Position numbers and translations under genes: made by a program | The notes under the pieces: model-generated | What the model was told of the DNA's origin: nothing | Seen by the model: only the letters and a program-made list of their open reading frames with translations | Databases searched by the model: none | Shown here: piece by piece, positions 6,735 through 15,248 of the stretch | How the letters are laid out: every line of letters begins with the position of its first letter | How positions within the stretch are numbered: the stretch's first letter is position 1 | DNA from: a virus | Direction: 5' to 3' (one strand) | Length of the DNA stretch: 52,226 nt | IMG/VR virus record: IMGVR_UViG_3300009177_000051 | Location: 1-52,226 of that record

Positions 6735-7762
6735 AAACCCTTGCGCTGATAGACGTTGCAGGAATTTTCAAGCCCTATTGGGAGGCGGCCGGCGGACAGG
6801 GGCTCACTGAGCTCATGGCCAACATGCGAAAGCGCGTCGCCGACATCGCCGCCAACTTCGACTTTGCGGCCATCGCAATTGACTCGCCGCCCTACCGCCG
6901 CGTGCAGATCAGCGAGGACTACAAAGGCCAGCGCGAGAAGCGACCGCAGACCGAACTCGACACGCTGCGAGCCTTCATTGCTCGGCTAGGCGAGGATGGG
7001 TTTCCGGTGCTCGGTGCGCCGGGCTACGAAGCCGACGATGTGATCGCGACCCTGGTAGCCCAGGCGCTCGCACTTCCACCCGAGGAGCGGTTGGCGGTCA
7101 CGATTTGCAGCTCCGACAAGGACCTGCTCCAGCTCGTGAACGACGAGGCGAACGTCCAGGCGTTCAGCCTCGGACACAGCATCTATTTCCGGGAGGCCGA
7201 GGTCTGCGCGAAGTTCGGTGTTCCGCCGGCCAAGCTGATTGAATTCCTGGCGCTGACTGGCGACGCTTCTGACAACATCAATGGGATCGATGGGATTGGC
7301 GAGAAGACCGCCGCCCTGATCGTCAATAGCGGTCCGGGGCTCGAAGGCGCTCTACGGGGCGAGCGCATCATGGGCTTGAGCCAGCGCCTCGCCGACAAGA
7401 TCGCTGACGGCCGCGAAACCGTGAAGCTCGCGCTCCGGCTGATCGCTCTCGAGACTGACGCGCCGGTGGATCTCGCGCAGGCGATCGTCCCGCGTGAGCC
7501 CAAAAGGGCGCAGGAGCCGCCCCGTGCGAAACCTGTCGTAACAGCGCCCGTGACGGTCACCTCGTCATCGGTGTCCGTTCAGCCGTCCCAGATCGTTCCC
7601 CGCGAAAACCTGGCGACTGATTGGGGGCTCGGCGTACCGATCGATGCGCTGATCGCGCGGGTCGAGAAGATCCGAGGTGCAGTCAAAAATCATGAAGGAG
7701 GGGCACCATTACGGGGTGATCCCGGGGACGCAAAAGCCCACGCTGCTCAAGCCTGGCGCTGA
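6731..7762 (+). CDS. FEN-family 5'-3' exonuclease, 343 aa
   Basis: This is a PolA-type 5' nuclease. Residues 1-260 carry the acidic metal-binding residues: LALIDVAG near the start, GYEADDVIATL, the SSDKDLLQLV motif, and the helix-3-turn-helix GDASDNINGIDGIGEKTAAL. It would remove RNA primers and flaps during phage DNA replication. A Pro/Ala/Val-rich linker follows, then IDALIARVEKIRG. From there the frame loses sense and ends at 7762, while the natural continuation is in the next frame (7677-8291). A single extra base near 7676 would explain this, in which case the true product is a fusion of about 520 aa or the next gene starts inside this one. Confidence 0.85.
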   Translation: MKTLALIDVAGIFKPYWEAAGGQGLTELMANMRKRVADIAANFDFAAIAIDSPPYRRVQISEDYKGQREKRPQTELDTLRAFIARLGEDGFPVLGAPGYEADDVIATLVAQALALPPEERLAVTICSSDKDLLQLVNDEANVQAFSLGHSIYFREAEVCAKFGVPPAKLIEFLALTGDASDNINGIDGIGEKTAALIVNSGPGLEGALRGERIMGLSQRLADKIADGRETVKLALRLIALETDAPVDLAQAIVPREPKRAQEPPRAKPVVTAPVTVTSSSVSVQPSQIVPRENLATDWGLGVPIDALIARVEKIRGAVKNHEGGAPLRGDPGDAKAHAAQAWR

Positions 7763-8291
7763 GTTGCTCGGGTTGGCTTTTCAGCTCGACCCGCAGTTCG
7801 CCGCGACGGAAAAGTACGTGGGGGATCATCTCGAGTCGATCGTCATCTGCACGCTCTTCCACGCGCCGACCGCGGTTCGCTTGGGCTCCGGGATGGGCTC
7901 GTGCTCGACCCGAGAGAGCAAGTACGCCTACCGCAAGGGCCAGCGCTTCTGTCCGCGTTGCAGGAATGCGGCGATCATACGCGGCCGCGAAGAGTACGGC
8001 GGCGGGTGGCTCTGCTTCGCCAAAGCCGGCGGCTGCGGCGCCAAGTTCGCTATTCGTGACCCGGCGATCACAGGTCAAAGCGTCGAGCGGATCGCGAACA
8101 TCGATATCGCTGATTCCTACAACACCGTGCGCAAAATGGCGTGCAAGCGTGCGCACGTCGCTGCTATTCTGCTCGTCACCTGCGCGTCCGAGATCTTCAC
8201 GCAAGATGTCGAGGACGAGCAAGAATTCGATTCATATGGCGCCGATCCACAGGCGCAGCCGCGCCCGCAACAGCACCGTGGGGCGGCCTGA
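7677..8291 (+). CDS. Conserved phage zinc-ribbon protein, 204 aa
   Basis: The sequence EGHHYGVIPGTQKPTLLKPG near the N-terminus, then GMGSCSTRESKYAYRK, a four-Cys ribbon (FCPRC ... WLCFAKAGGCGAKF), and DSYNTVRKMACKRAHVAA is a pattern I recognise from a hypothetical protein often found beside phage recombination and replication genes. Relatives have a helix before the HYG motif. Here that helix (ALIARVEKIR) lies in the frame of the preceding nuclease, so GTG 7677 is only a formal start and a frameshift is likely. It is probably involved in DNA metabolism. Confidence 0.75.
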   Translation: MQSKIMKEGHHYGVIPGTQKPTLLKPGAELLGLAFQLDPQFAATEKYVGDHLESIVICTLFHAPTAVRLGSGMGSCSTRESKYAYRKGQRFCPRCRNAAIIRGREEYGGGWLCFAKAGGCGAKFAIRDPAITGQSVERIANIDIADSYNTVRKMACKRAHVAAILLVTCASEIFTQDVEDEQEFDSYGADPQAQPRPQQHRGAA

Positions 8292-9151
8292 TGTCACCGA
8301 GGAGGAATACGTCCATGGTTACCGAAGCAGCGCCCACCGAAGAATCACTCCCGCTCGCGCTCGTTCGCTACGAGGTGAGCACGAGCGCCGTCGAGCCGCT
8401 CGAGGAAGTGAAGAAGACACGCGACGCCATCGAGAGCACTTTCGGGGCGTACAAGTCGATCACCTTCGACACGCCCGAGAACTACGAGAGGGGCCGCCGC
8501 GCGATCGCCCACATGCGGTCGACACGAACGGGCGTGGACAAGCGACGCAAAGCCCTGAACGAGGACGCGCTCGCGTGGCAAAGGCGCGTGAACGCCAAGG
8601 CGAAGGAGATCACGGCGCTCATCGCCGAGATCGAGAATCCGCTGCAGGAAGCGAAGGACCTCGTCGATCGCTCCGCCGAGGAAGCGCGGCGAGCCGCAGA
8701 AGACGCCGAGCGCGCGAAGATACGAGCGGAGCAGGAGGCCAAGCTCGCCGCCGAACGCGCCGAATTCGAGGAGAGACAGCGCCAGGCCGCCGCGGAAACC
8801 GCCAAGCTAGATGAGGAACGTCGCGCCTTCGAGGCCGAGCGCGCCGAGTTCGAGCGCCAAAAGGCGGCCGCCGTTCCCGCTCGCCCGGTCGAGCCTCCCA
8901 TGTTTTCAGAGGCCGAGGCTGAATCTGAATCATCCAGCGCACCGGTGGCGAGCGCGACTCCCGCTGCAGCGCCTTCGACGGATGCTGAATTCGTGGCGGT
9001 CTACGCCGCTCAGATCCGGGCTCTCCGAGCCCCGGAGGTTTGCTCACCGGTAGCAGCAGCGATCGTCGAGCAGGCCCAAGCGCTGCTCACCGAAGCCGCT
9101 CGCGATCTGGAAGCATTCGTAAACGGAGCAGTCGCTACGGCGGCGGAGTGA
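8291..9151 (+). CDS. Coiled-coil protein, DUF1351-like, 286 aa
   Basis: ATG 8291 overlaps the previous stop (TGATG). The first 130 residues (SFG-like FGAYKSITFDTPENYERGRR, then VDKRRKALNEDALAWQRRVN) resemble the DUF1351 group of phage proteins that travel with recombination genes. Residues 130-230 are a long Glu/Ala/Arg coiled coil, followed by an Ala/Pro/Ser linker and a C-terminal helical domain. A role in recombination or DNA handling is likely by association only. Confidence 0.65.
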   Translation: MSPRRNTSMVTEAAPTEESLPLALVRYEVSTSAVEPLEEVKKTRDAIESTFGAYKSITFDTPENYERGRRAIAHMRSTRTGVDKRRKALNEDALAWQRRVNAKAKEITALIAEIENPLQEAKDLVDRSAEEARRAAEDAERAKIRAEQEAKLAAERAEFEERQRQAAAETAKLDEERRAFEAERAEFERQKAAAVPARPVEPPMFSEAEAESESSSAPVASATPAAAPSTDAEFVAVYAAQIRALRAPEVCSPVAAAIVEQAQALLTEAARDLEAFVNGAVATAAE

Positions 9152-9690
9152 TGATGCCTCAATACGCCGTCAAAACAGGCCGAAGCAACGGCTTCCAGTC
9201 CCCGACTGAGATCGTCCCCGGTAGCTGGTACGCCCAGACGCGGATCACCCCCGCCATCGACTACAAGGGACAGGAGGTGCTCGGCTACCGAGTGCTCCGC
9301 TCCCTTCCGGTCGTGAACAGCCATCGCCGATGGGAGATCGAGTGCATCTCCTGCAAGCTGAAGAAGACCGTGGATGCCCACGTGATCCGCGACAACCTCG
9401 CAGGTGACAGGAACCACCGGCTCGCGCCCTGCAAATGCCCCGATACACCGCTCGACTCAGGAGCTGTCCGCGACCAATTCGGGATGACGGTTTCACAGCT
9501 CCGCACGATGATCGCCGTACTCGCCTACGAGGAGACCTACCAGTGCGGGCCGATGCGGCTCGACTTGACCACTCTGATGAAGACGACGGTCGACAGCGCC
9601 CCCCTCGTGAAGAAGGGCTGGCTCGTGTCAGAGGGGCAGCGACTGACGAGCACCGAGAAGGGTCGGAGAGCGCTCGGGGTGAAGCGGTGA
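9151..9690 (+). CDS. Zinc-binding, winged-helix-like protein, 179 aa
   Basis: ATG 9151 overlaps the previous stop, and a second ATG follows at once. A central CISCKLKKTV ... CKC cluster fits zinc binding. The C-terminal 65 residues (MTVSQLRTMIAVLAYEETYQ ... KGWLVSEGQRLTSTEKG) have the helix-helix-wing order of a winged helix that could bind DNA. The gene also contains a coding copy of CAGGTGACAGGA at 9401-9412 resembling the dispersed palindrome. Function unknown. Confidence 0.6.
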   Translation: MMPQYAVKTGRSNGFQSPTEIVPGSWYAQTRITPAIDYKGQEVLGYRVLRSLPVVNSHRRWEIECISCKLKKTVDAHVIRDNLAGDRNHRLAPCKCPDTPLDSGAVRDQFGMTVSQLRTMIAVLAYEETYQCGPMRLDLTTLMKTTVDSAPLVKKGWLVSEGQRLTSTEKGRRALGVKR

Positions 9691-9908
9691 GCAAGCTCAA
9701 GATGCCCGAGCGGAAGCCTGACGACGGCTCGCTTACCGTCAGTCTGCTCGGACCAAAGTACGACCGTGTCGCGATCTCGTGCGAACGCCCGTCGGGCTGC
9801 TCCGGTCTCGTCCTGAGCGACTACAACGCTTGGCGCCTGTTCGGCATCCTCAGCGTGTTGCTCGGTATCCCGCTCACCAAAGAGGCGGGAAAGGCGATCA
9901 CGCTGTGA
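9687..9908 (+). CDS. Small hypothetical protein, 73 aa
   Basis: The GTG start overlaps the preceding stop (GTGA), and the stop overlaps the next GTG. The middle carries ISCERPSGCSGLVLSDYNAW, then a Leu/Ile-rich helix (LFGILSVLLGIPLT). It could be a compact alpha/beta domain. No family is recognised. Confidence 0.6.
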   Translation: MSKLKMPERKPDDGSLTVSLLGPKYDRVAISCERPSGCSGLVLSDYNAWRLFGILSVLLGIPLTKEAGKAITL

Positions 9909-10198
9909 GCGCGCGCCCCGCCCAGCTTACGCGCGAGCGCAACGGCAATTGGCGCGGCGGGCGTGTCGTCGACCCGCGTGGATACGTTCTGATCCGGGTT
10001 GGAGTGGGGCACCCGCTGGCGGACGTTCGGGGTTACGCCTACGAACACCGGTTGATCGCGGCGAAAAACGCTTCGGTGATCGGGAAGCAGGTCCACCACG
10101 AGGACGGCGTCCTGGCTGTCGCGACCTGCCTGAGCAAACTGAAGCGAGCGGGCAAGGTAACCAACATCGGTGGCGGAAAGTGGTGTCTTCGTGGCTGA
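9905..10198 (+). CDS. Truncated HNH endonuclease fused to another gene's tail, 97 aa
   Basis: Residues 1-70 are the N-terminal half of an HNH homing endonuclease (NGNWRGGRVVDPRGYVLI ... YEHRLIAAK ... VHHEDG). After the HHE motif the usual asparagine-containing end is missing. It is replaced by LAVATCLSKLKRAGKVTNIG and GGKWCLRG, which reads like the end of a winged-helix protein. The most likely history is deletion between an inserted endonuclease and the gene it invaded. Nuclease activity is doubtful. Confidence 0.65.
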   Translation: MSARPAQLTRERNGNWRGGRVVDPRGYVLIRVGVGHPLADVRGYAYEHRLIAAKNASVIGKQVHHEDGVLAVATCLSKLKRAGKVTNIGGGKWCLRG

Positions 10199-11267
10199 TA
10201 CAGAAATCGAATGGGCCACTAAGGTCTGGAATTTTGTGCGCGGCTGCCGTCGCGTCTCGCCCGGTTGCGGCGGTCCGAACGGCCAAGGTGGTTGCTACGC
10301 CGAAAAGCAGGCCTATCGCTTCAGCGGCCCTGGCATGCCCTACGAGGGGCTCGTGCGGCTTGGAAAACACGGTCCTCAATGGACTGGTGTCGGGCGGTTC
10401 GTCCCAGAGAAGCTCGCAGAGCCGCTCCGCTGGCGCGCGCCGCGCGATGGATCACGACACCGCATCTTCGTCAACTCGATGTCCGACCTCTTCTTTGAAG
10501 AGTTTTCGAACGAGGAGATCGCAGCTGGTTTTGGCGTAATGGCGGCTTGTCCGCAGCACGATTTTCTCATTCTCACCAAGCGTCCCGAGCGCGCCGCGGA
10601 GTGGTTCAAATGGATCGCCGAGGACAGTCAGCAGCTGCCGGCTCTCGTCGGCGCGAAGTGCCCCGCTACCTCGAGCCTAGAAGGATCTGCATGCCTGATG
10701 ACGGCCGGCTTCAAAATCGGAAGGCCGATTGGCTCTGTGCGCGCATATGAGAATGCACCGTGGCCGCTCCCGAACGTCTGGCTCGGCGTCAGCGTTGAAG
10801 ACCAGAAGACCGCCGACACGCGCGTACCGCTGCTGCTAGCGCTGCCCGCGGCGGTGAGGTTCGTGAGTGCTGAGCCACTGCTTGGCGCGATAGAACTCGA
10901 AGACTATCTAAGCGGCGAATACGCTCCGCTCGACTGGGGAGGAGCCATGGCAGAGGAGAGCGGTCCGAAGCTCGACTGGGTCATCATCGGCGGCGAGAGC
11001 GGCAATGGAGCGCGCCCGTTCGACGTTCAATGGGCTCGAGATCTCGTGAATCAGTGTGCCGACGCCGGCACGAACTATTTCGTGAAGCAGTTGGGTCGCG
11101 TGCCGTACGACTCGACCGAGAGCGACAGATCGAGCGACGAGCCTCACCCCGACGGGCCGGGCGCTGACCCGTCTTGCCGACTTTCCCTGTCTGACAAGAA
11201 GGGCGGCGACATGGCCGAGTGGCCACCGGAGCTCCGCGTGCGTCAGTTCCCGGAGGCGCGAGCGTGA
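10191..11267 (+). CDS. DUF5131 (phage Gp37/Gp68) family protein, 358 aa
   Basis: GTG 10191 overlaps the previous stop. The N-terminus WATKVWNFVRGCRRVSPGC with a further Cys in GGCYAEK is the Cys-rich signature of the Gp37/Gp68 family (PF07505), which has a radical-SAM-like arrangement. Later family landmarks are RIFVNSMSDLFFEEF, FLILTKRPERA, NVWLGVSVEDQKTAD, RFVSAEPLLG and DWVIIGGESG. The family is common in phages and mobile elements, and its biochemical role is not settled. An insertion around residues 165-200 adds a further Cys-containing loop. Confidence 0.9.
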   Translation: MADTEIEWATKVWNFVRGCRRVSPGCGGPNGQGGCYAEKQAYRFSGPGMPYEGLVRLGKHGPQWTGVGRFVPEKLAEPLRWRAPRDGSRHRIFVNSMSDLFFEEFSNEEIAAGFGVMAACPQHDFLILTKRPERAAEWFKWIAEDSQQLPALVGAKCPATSSLEGSACLMTAGFKIGRPIGSVRAYENAPWPLPNVWLGVSVEDQKTADTRVPLLLALPAAVRFVSAEPLLGAIELEDYLSGEYAPLDWGGAMAEESGPKLDWVIIGGESGNGARPFDVQWARDLVNQCADAGTNYFVKQLGRVPYDSTESDRSSDEPHPDGPGADPSCRLSLSDKKGGDMAEWPPELRVRQFPEARA

Positions 11268-11743
11268 TGCGCAAGCTGCCGCCCCCACACGACTGTTGGA
11301 ACCCTGGGTGCATTGCCGCCCAGCTTGCTGGTCAGAGCTGCGCGCTCTGCCGCGGCTGCCAGGTGATTCGAGACGGGCTTCGTTTCAATGCAGAATTCGG
11401 GGAACGGTGCCTGCCTATCGGTGGTCGCAATCCCGGGGTGCTCACGGTAGCGGGACCGGAATTGACGATTGAAGTCGGCGGCGCCGTGTACCCGTTCGAA
11501 TGGCACTCTTACGGGGGTCCAATCCCGCTCAACAAGCGCGGTGACCCGAAAGACCTAGGGCCCAAGCACCGCTTTTGGACGGCCGTTTCGCACTGGGCAG
11601 AACAGGGCAAAAGGCTCGACGAAAACCGGCGCGCGCTCTGGCATGAGCCGCCCGCGGAAGACTTCTCCGCCCACGTCCGCGTGGGCCGCAACCTTTACCC
11701 GAAGGAGATGGCGGAACGCCTCGCTGGGAGGGCCAACCGATGA
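11267..11743 (+). CDS. Hypothetical Cys-rich protein, 158 aa
   Basis: GGAGG lies upstream, and the ATG overlaps the previous stop (TGATG). An in-frame GTG three bases earlier is possible. The N-terminus has HDCWNPGCIAAQ and SCALCRGCQVIRDG, a likely zinc site. The rest is beta-rich with WHSYGGPIPLNKRGDPK. No family is recognised. Confidence 0.6.
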   Translation: MRKLPPPHDCWNPGCIAAQLAGQSCALCRGCQVIRDGLRFNAEFGERCLPIGGRNPGVLTVAGPELTIEVGGAVYPFEWHSYGGPIPLNKRGDPKDLGPKHRFWTAVSHWAEQGKRLDENRRALWHEPPAEDFSAHVRVGRNLYPKEMAERLAGRANR

Positions 11744-11805
11744 AGCTGCTGCGCCGACTCTTTACCTGGGTGATCGTGAAGCTGATCATTTGGAGTTACC
11801 GGTGA
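11740..11805 (+). CDS. Mini-gene for a 21-residue membrane-like peptide
   Basis: The ATG overlaps the stop of the gene before (ATGA) and the stop overlaps the ATG of the gene after, exactly the junction style of real genes here. The product is basic at both ends with a hydrophobic centre (FTWVIVKLIIW), so it could lie in the membrane. Only the junctions argue for it, and it may merely provide translational coupling. Confidence 0.45.
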   Translation: MKLLRRLFTWVIVKLIIWSYR

Positions 11806-12263
11806 TGAAGCGAACACCGCTCACCCGTCGGTCTCCGCTCAAGGTGAAGACCAAGCTCGTCACCCGGGCGAAGCTCGACCGCTGCTCACCGCTCAAGCGG
11901 GTGGCCATGAAGCGCCGCTCGCGCCGGCGGAAGCCGGGCGACGATCCGCGCTACAAGCGATGGATCAAAACGCAGCCGTGCGTCGTGGGCGGCAAGCGCT
12001 GCGGGAAGGTCGACCCGCACCACCTGATCGACGGCAAGGGCGAGGCTCGCAAGGGCATCGGACAGACCGCGCCCGACAAGTTCTTGATACCGATGTGCCG
12101 GCGGCACCACAACAACTTCCACGACGGCAAAGGCATCTTCGCGGGCTGGGATGACGCCCGGCGCCTGACCTTCCAGGAACAGGAAGTCGAGCGCTTGCTG
12201 TCGATTTGGTCCGACCTGAACGAACTCGGCGTGCTCCAAGAACCACTCCGGAAGGCCATTTGA
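11805..12263 (+). CDS. HNH-type nuclease, DUF968/Ref-like, 152 aa
   Basis: The basic N-terminal tail (KRTPLTRRSPLKVKTKLV) suggests DNA binding. The core has CVVGGKRCGKVDPHHLIDGK, then DKFLIPMCRRHHNNFHDGKG, which is the two-Cys, HH and C..HH arrangement of small zinc-containing HNH nucleases such as the DUF968 and Ref groups. Likely role: Holliday-junction or recombination-linked nicking during phage replication. The start overlaps the mini-gene before it. Confidence 0.8.
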   Translation: MKRTPLTRRSPLKVKTKLVTRAKLDRCSPLKRVAMKRRSRRRKPGDDPRYKRWIKTQPCVVGGKRCGKVDPHHLIDGKGEARKGIGQTAPDKFLIPMCRRHHNNFHDGKGIFAGWDDARRLTFQEQEVERLLSIWSDLNELGVLQEPLRKAI

Positions 12264-12264
12264 A

Positions 12265-12516
12265 ATGCAGCAAAGCCGCCCGATCACCATCCGGTGTCAC
12301 GTATCCCACTGCGTCGACCGGGGGCACTTCGTTGGCTCTTTTCAGACGCCTTTTTGCAAACACCACTTCGAACGGCTCACCCCGTTGAAGCAGTCGTTGG
12401 TGCTGACGATTCAAGGTTTCAGCGTGCTCGCGCCTGATTCTCGGCTGCGCGCAAACGCGATCATCAAGCAGTGCAGGAACTACCTGGCAGGGAAAGAGGA
12501 ACGGCGGAGCGCATGA
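12265..12516 (+). CDS. Small Cys/His-containing hypothetical protein, 83 aa
   Basis: GGAAGG stands upstream of the ATG. CHVSHCVDRGHF and PFCKHHFERL provide Cys and His residues spaced as possible zinc ligands. The C-terminal half is helical and basic. The stop overlaps the start of the ATPase gene. No family is recognised. Confidence 0.6.
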   Translation: MQQSRPITIRCHVSHCVDRGHFVGSFQTPFCKHHFERLTPLKQSLVLTIQGFSVLAPDSRLRANAIIKQCRNYLAGKEERRSA

Positions 12517-15248
12517 CTAGGAAACTCAGTATCAGCGAAAAGCTCAACCTCCCGCTCGATTGGTTGACGCTGGCAACCGTCGTGTATGGCGCTCGCGGTA
12601 GCGGAAAAACTTCGTTCGGCCGGGTCGCTGCCGAAGAGGTATCCAAAGCGGGGCAGCGCTTCTGCGCAATCGACCTCAAAGGGGACTGGTACGGCCTGAA
12701 GAGCAGTGCCAACGGGAAAGGCGAAGGGCTGCCGGTCGTCGTATTCGGCGGCGAGCACGCGGACGTGCCGCTCGAGCCGGACGCGGGCAAATTCGTCGGC
12801 GAGACCGTCGCCAAGCTCGGCCAGAGCTCGATCCTCGACTTCGAGCTGCTCTCGAAGGGGAAACAGATCCGCTTCCTTGCGGACTTCTTCGAGGCGCTTT
12901 ACCACCACAACCGCGATCCGCTCCTGGTGCTCGCGGACGAGGCGCAGCGCTACTGCCTGAGCGACGACACCGAGATCCTCTCGCGGCGAGGGTGGCTTCG
13001 TTGGAACGAGATTGCGCACCTTGAGGTCGTTTGCTGCTTCGACCTAGAATCCGAGACTTATTCGTTCCAGCCCGTTTCGCATGTGTTGGTTCGAGATCAC
13101 GATGGGCCAATGGTTGCGTTGGCCAGCGATTCTCTAGATTGCCTCTGCACGCCAGACCATCGCGTTGTCTTGCATCGCCTTCAGCGCGCGAAGGGGCGCT
13201 CCAAAAAGAACTACCCGTGGACGTTCTGCCCAGCCGCAGAGGTGCCAACGTGCATTGCGATTCCAGCTGGCGGAGCACCGATCGGTACTGGTCTAGATGA
13301 TCTTCCCGAGGTCGAGTGCCGCATTCTTGGCTGGCTCATCACAGACGGCTGCCTCCAGTGGGCTAATGGAAAGCGAAAATCCGACCGCAACTTCCGACTG
13401 ACACAAGCTCACTCAACCACGAAGCTCGGCCTAGCGCAGTCGATCGAGTGGTCATCTGTGCTCAGCAAGATCGTCGATGTTCAACGCTACGAGCGCGGTG
13501 CGCGGAATACCCACAAAGGGGGCGGGCCTGCTTTCGAATGGTATTTCGGCGCGGAGAGCTCCGCGCGATTCGGTAAGTGGCTCGGGGTCGACGTGCATCG
13601 CATTCCGCGCGCAATCCTGAACGGCGGATCGCGTAGGCAGCTGCTCGCTCTGATGCGTGGGCTGCTGGAGGGCGACGGCACCTCAGAGAAAGGAAAATGG
13701 ACCAAGTTCTATCCCGGCAAAAACGGTGGCCTGGCTGACGATTTTCAAGAGCTAGCGCTGCGCCTTGGTATGCGCACTACGAAACGCTGGGTTGCATCGC
13801 AGGGACAGTGGCATGTCTCACTGCGGGATGGGTCGAAACATTGGGTTCGGGCTCGAAAGACCACGAGGTACAAAGGGACGGTATGGGACGTCACTGTGCC
13901 CACAGGGGCGTTCGTTGCTCGCCGTAACGGGAAAGTGTTCGTGACGGGCAACTGTCCTCAAAAGCCAGGCCCTGATGAATTTCGCACGCTTGGCGCTGTG
14001 CAAGACGCGGTGAAGCTCGGCCGCAAGCACGGCCTCGGGCTCGTTTTGTTTACGCAACGGGGGGCAGGATTAAACAAAGAAGTGAGCGAGCTCTGCGACA
14101 TGATGGTCGCGTTCCGCACGCCGGGTCCGCTCGACCAAGAACGCGTGCGCGATTGGCTCGACGCCAACACCACCAAGGTGCAGCGGGACCAGGTGATGGG
14201 GCAGCTATCCGGGCTCGAGACGGGAACGGCTGTGTTTGCGAGCGGGCACCCGGAGCTCAAAGTCTTTGGCGTCTACCCAGTGCGGCGCCCAGAAACGTTC
14301 GACTCGAGCGCCACGCCAAAAGTCGGGCAGGTGCGCGCCGAGCCAAAGAAGCTCGCAAAGCCGGACCTCGACGAACTCAAGACGAAGATGGCCGCGGCAA
14401 TCGAACGCGCGAAGGCCGACGATCCGAAGCTGCTTCGTGCCGAAATCGCCGAGCTGAAGCGCCAGGCTGCGAAAACGCCGCCGGCGGCGCCCGCGCCGAA
14501 GGCCCAGCGGGTCGAGGTTCCGACGTTCAGCGAGGACGAATTTGGTGAGCTATTCGAAAAGCTGAACGCGGAGCTCGACGCAGCAATCCAGCGTGCGGTC
14601 GATGCAAAGGCGGCGATCGGGCGCGCGCTGGTCAACTATCGCCAGCTGCAGCGCGCTGCGCTCAAGGCTGGAACCAAAACGAGCGTAAGCGCAACGCCTG
14701 TCACTGCGCCCGCCGCGCGAGAACCCAAGCGCCCGTCGAACTCGATCCAGCGGGAGTCCGGCGCAACCGAAGGCGCCGTCGACACAAGCCTAGGCAAGTG
14801 CGATCGCGCGATCTTGAGCGCTCTCGTACAGCACGGAACGTTGACGCTCACGCAGGCGGCGATCATCGCGCGGTATTCGGTAAGCAGCAGCACGCCCGGC
14901 AACGCTTCCTCGAAATTGCGTGGGCTCGGCTACGTTGAAGGCACTAATACCGGCGGAATGAACGCCACCGCGGCCGGGGCTGCGGCATTGGGCCCGATCG
15001 ATGCTCTGCCTTCTGGTCGCGAGCTCGCCCAGTTTTGGATCACGGAGCTGGGTAAATGCGAAGGCTCGATCTTGCGTCAGGTGATCTCGGCATACCCTGA
15101 TCCAATCACGCTCAAAGAAGCGGCGGACGCAGAGGGGTATTCGACCGAGAGCAGCACCCCAGGCAACGCCGCAAGCAAGCTCCGAAGTCTCGGGCTTATC
15201 AAAGGCAGCAATTCCGGGATGGTCGCAAACGAGAAGCTAATCGGATGA
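12513..15248 (+). CDS. HerA/VirB4-like ATPase interrupted by an intein, 911 aa
   Basis: The extein is an ATPase of the HerA/FtsK group: Walker A GARGSGKT at residues 26-33 and Walker B LLVLADEA at 137-144. The intein sits at residues 148-480, right after Walker B, and the extein resumes with CPQKPGPDEF, a region with GLGLVLFTQRGAGLNKEV (sensor-like), then an Ala/Lys coiled coil. It ends with two winged-helix-like repeats (each with the STPGNA(S/A)SKLR motif). Removing the intein leaves 578 aa. Likely role: DNA-translocating or remodelling ATPase in replication or recombination. The start overlaps the preceding stop. Confidence 0.88.
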   Translation: MTRKLSISEKLNLPLDWLTLATVVYGARGSGKTSFGRVAAEEVSKAGQRFCAIDLKGDWYGLKSSANGKGEGLPVVVFGGEHADVPLEPDAGKFVGETVAKLGQSSILDFELLSKGKQIRFLADFFEALYHHNRDPLLVLADEAQRYCLSDDTEILSRRGWLRWNEIAHLEVVCCFDLESETYSFQPVSHVLVRDHDGPMVALASDSLDCLCTPDHRVVLHRLQRAKGRSKKNYPWTFCPAAEVPTCIAIPAGGAPIGTGLDDLPEVECRILGWLITDGCLQWANGKRKSDRNFRLTQAHSTTKLGLAQSIEWSSVLSKIVDVQRYERGARNTHKGGGPAFEWYFGAESSARFGKWLGVDVHRIPRAILNGGSRRQLLALMRGLLEGDGTSEKGKWTKFYPGKNGGLADDFQELALRLGMRTTKRWVASQGQWHVSLRDGSKHWVRARKTTRYKGTVWDVTVPTGAFVARRNGKVFVTGNCPQKPGPDEFRTLGAVQDAVKLGRKHGLGLVLFTQRGAGLNKEVSELCDMMVAFRTPGPLDQERVRDWLDANTTKVQRDQVMGQLSGLETGTAVFASGHPELKVFGVYPVRRPETFDSSATPKVGQVRAEPKKLAKPDLDELKTKMAAAIERAKADDPKLLRAEIAELKRQAAKTPPAAPAPKAQRVEVPTFSEDEFGELFEKLNAELDAAIQRAVDAKAAIGRALVNYRQLQRAALKAGTKTSVSATPVTAPAAREPKRPSNSIQRESGATEGAVDTSLGKCDRAILSALVQHGTLTLTQAAIIARYSVSSSTPGNASSKLRGLGYVEGTNTGGMNATAAGAAALGPIDALPSGRELAQFWITELGKCEGSILRQVISAYPDPITLKEAADAEGYSTESSTPGNAASKLRSLGLIKGSNSGMVANEKLIG
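12954..13952 (+). other. Intein with LAGLIDADG-type endonuclease, 333 aa
   Basis: The first residue is Cys in CLSDDTEILSRRGW, typical of splicing block A. The B-block is LDCLCTPDHRVVL. The two DOD endonuclease blocks are around ILGWLITDGC (residues 269-278 of the precursor) and LLEGDG (near 383). The end is TVWDVTVPTGAFVARRNGK and FVTGN, with the final Asn followed by extein Cys. The usual penultimate His is Gly, as in some other inteins. Splicing therefore looks possible but needs proof. The endonuclease would make it mobile between ATPase genes. Confidence 0.92.
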
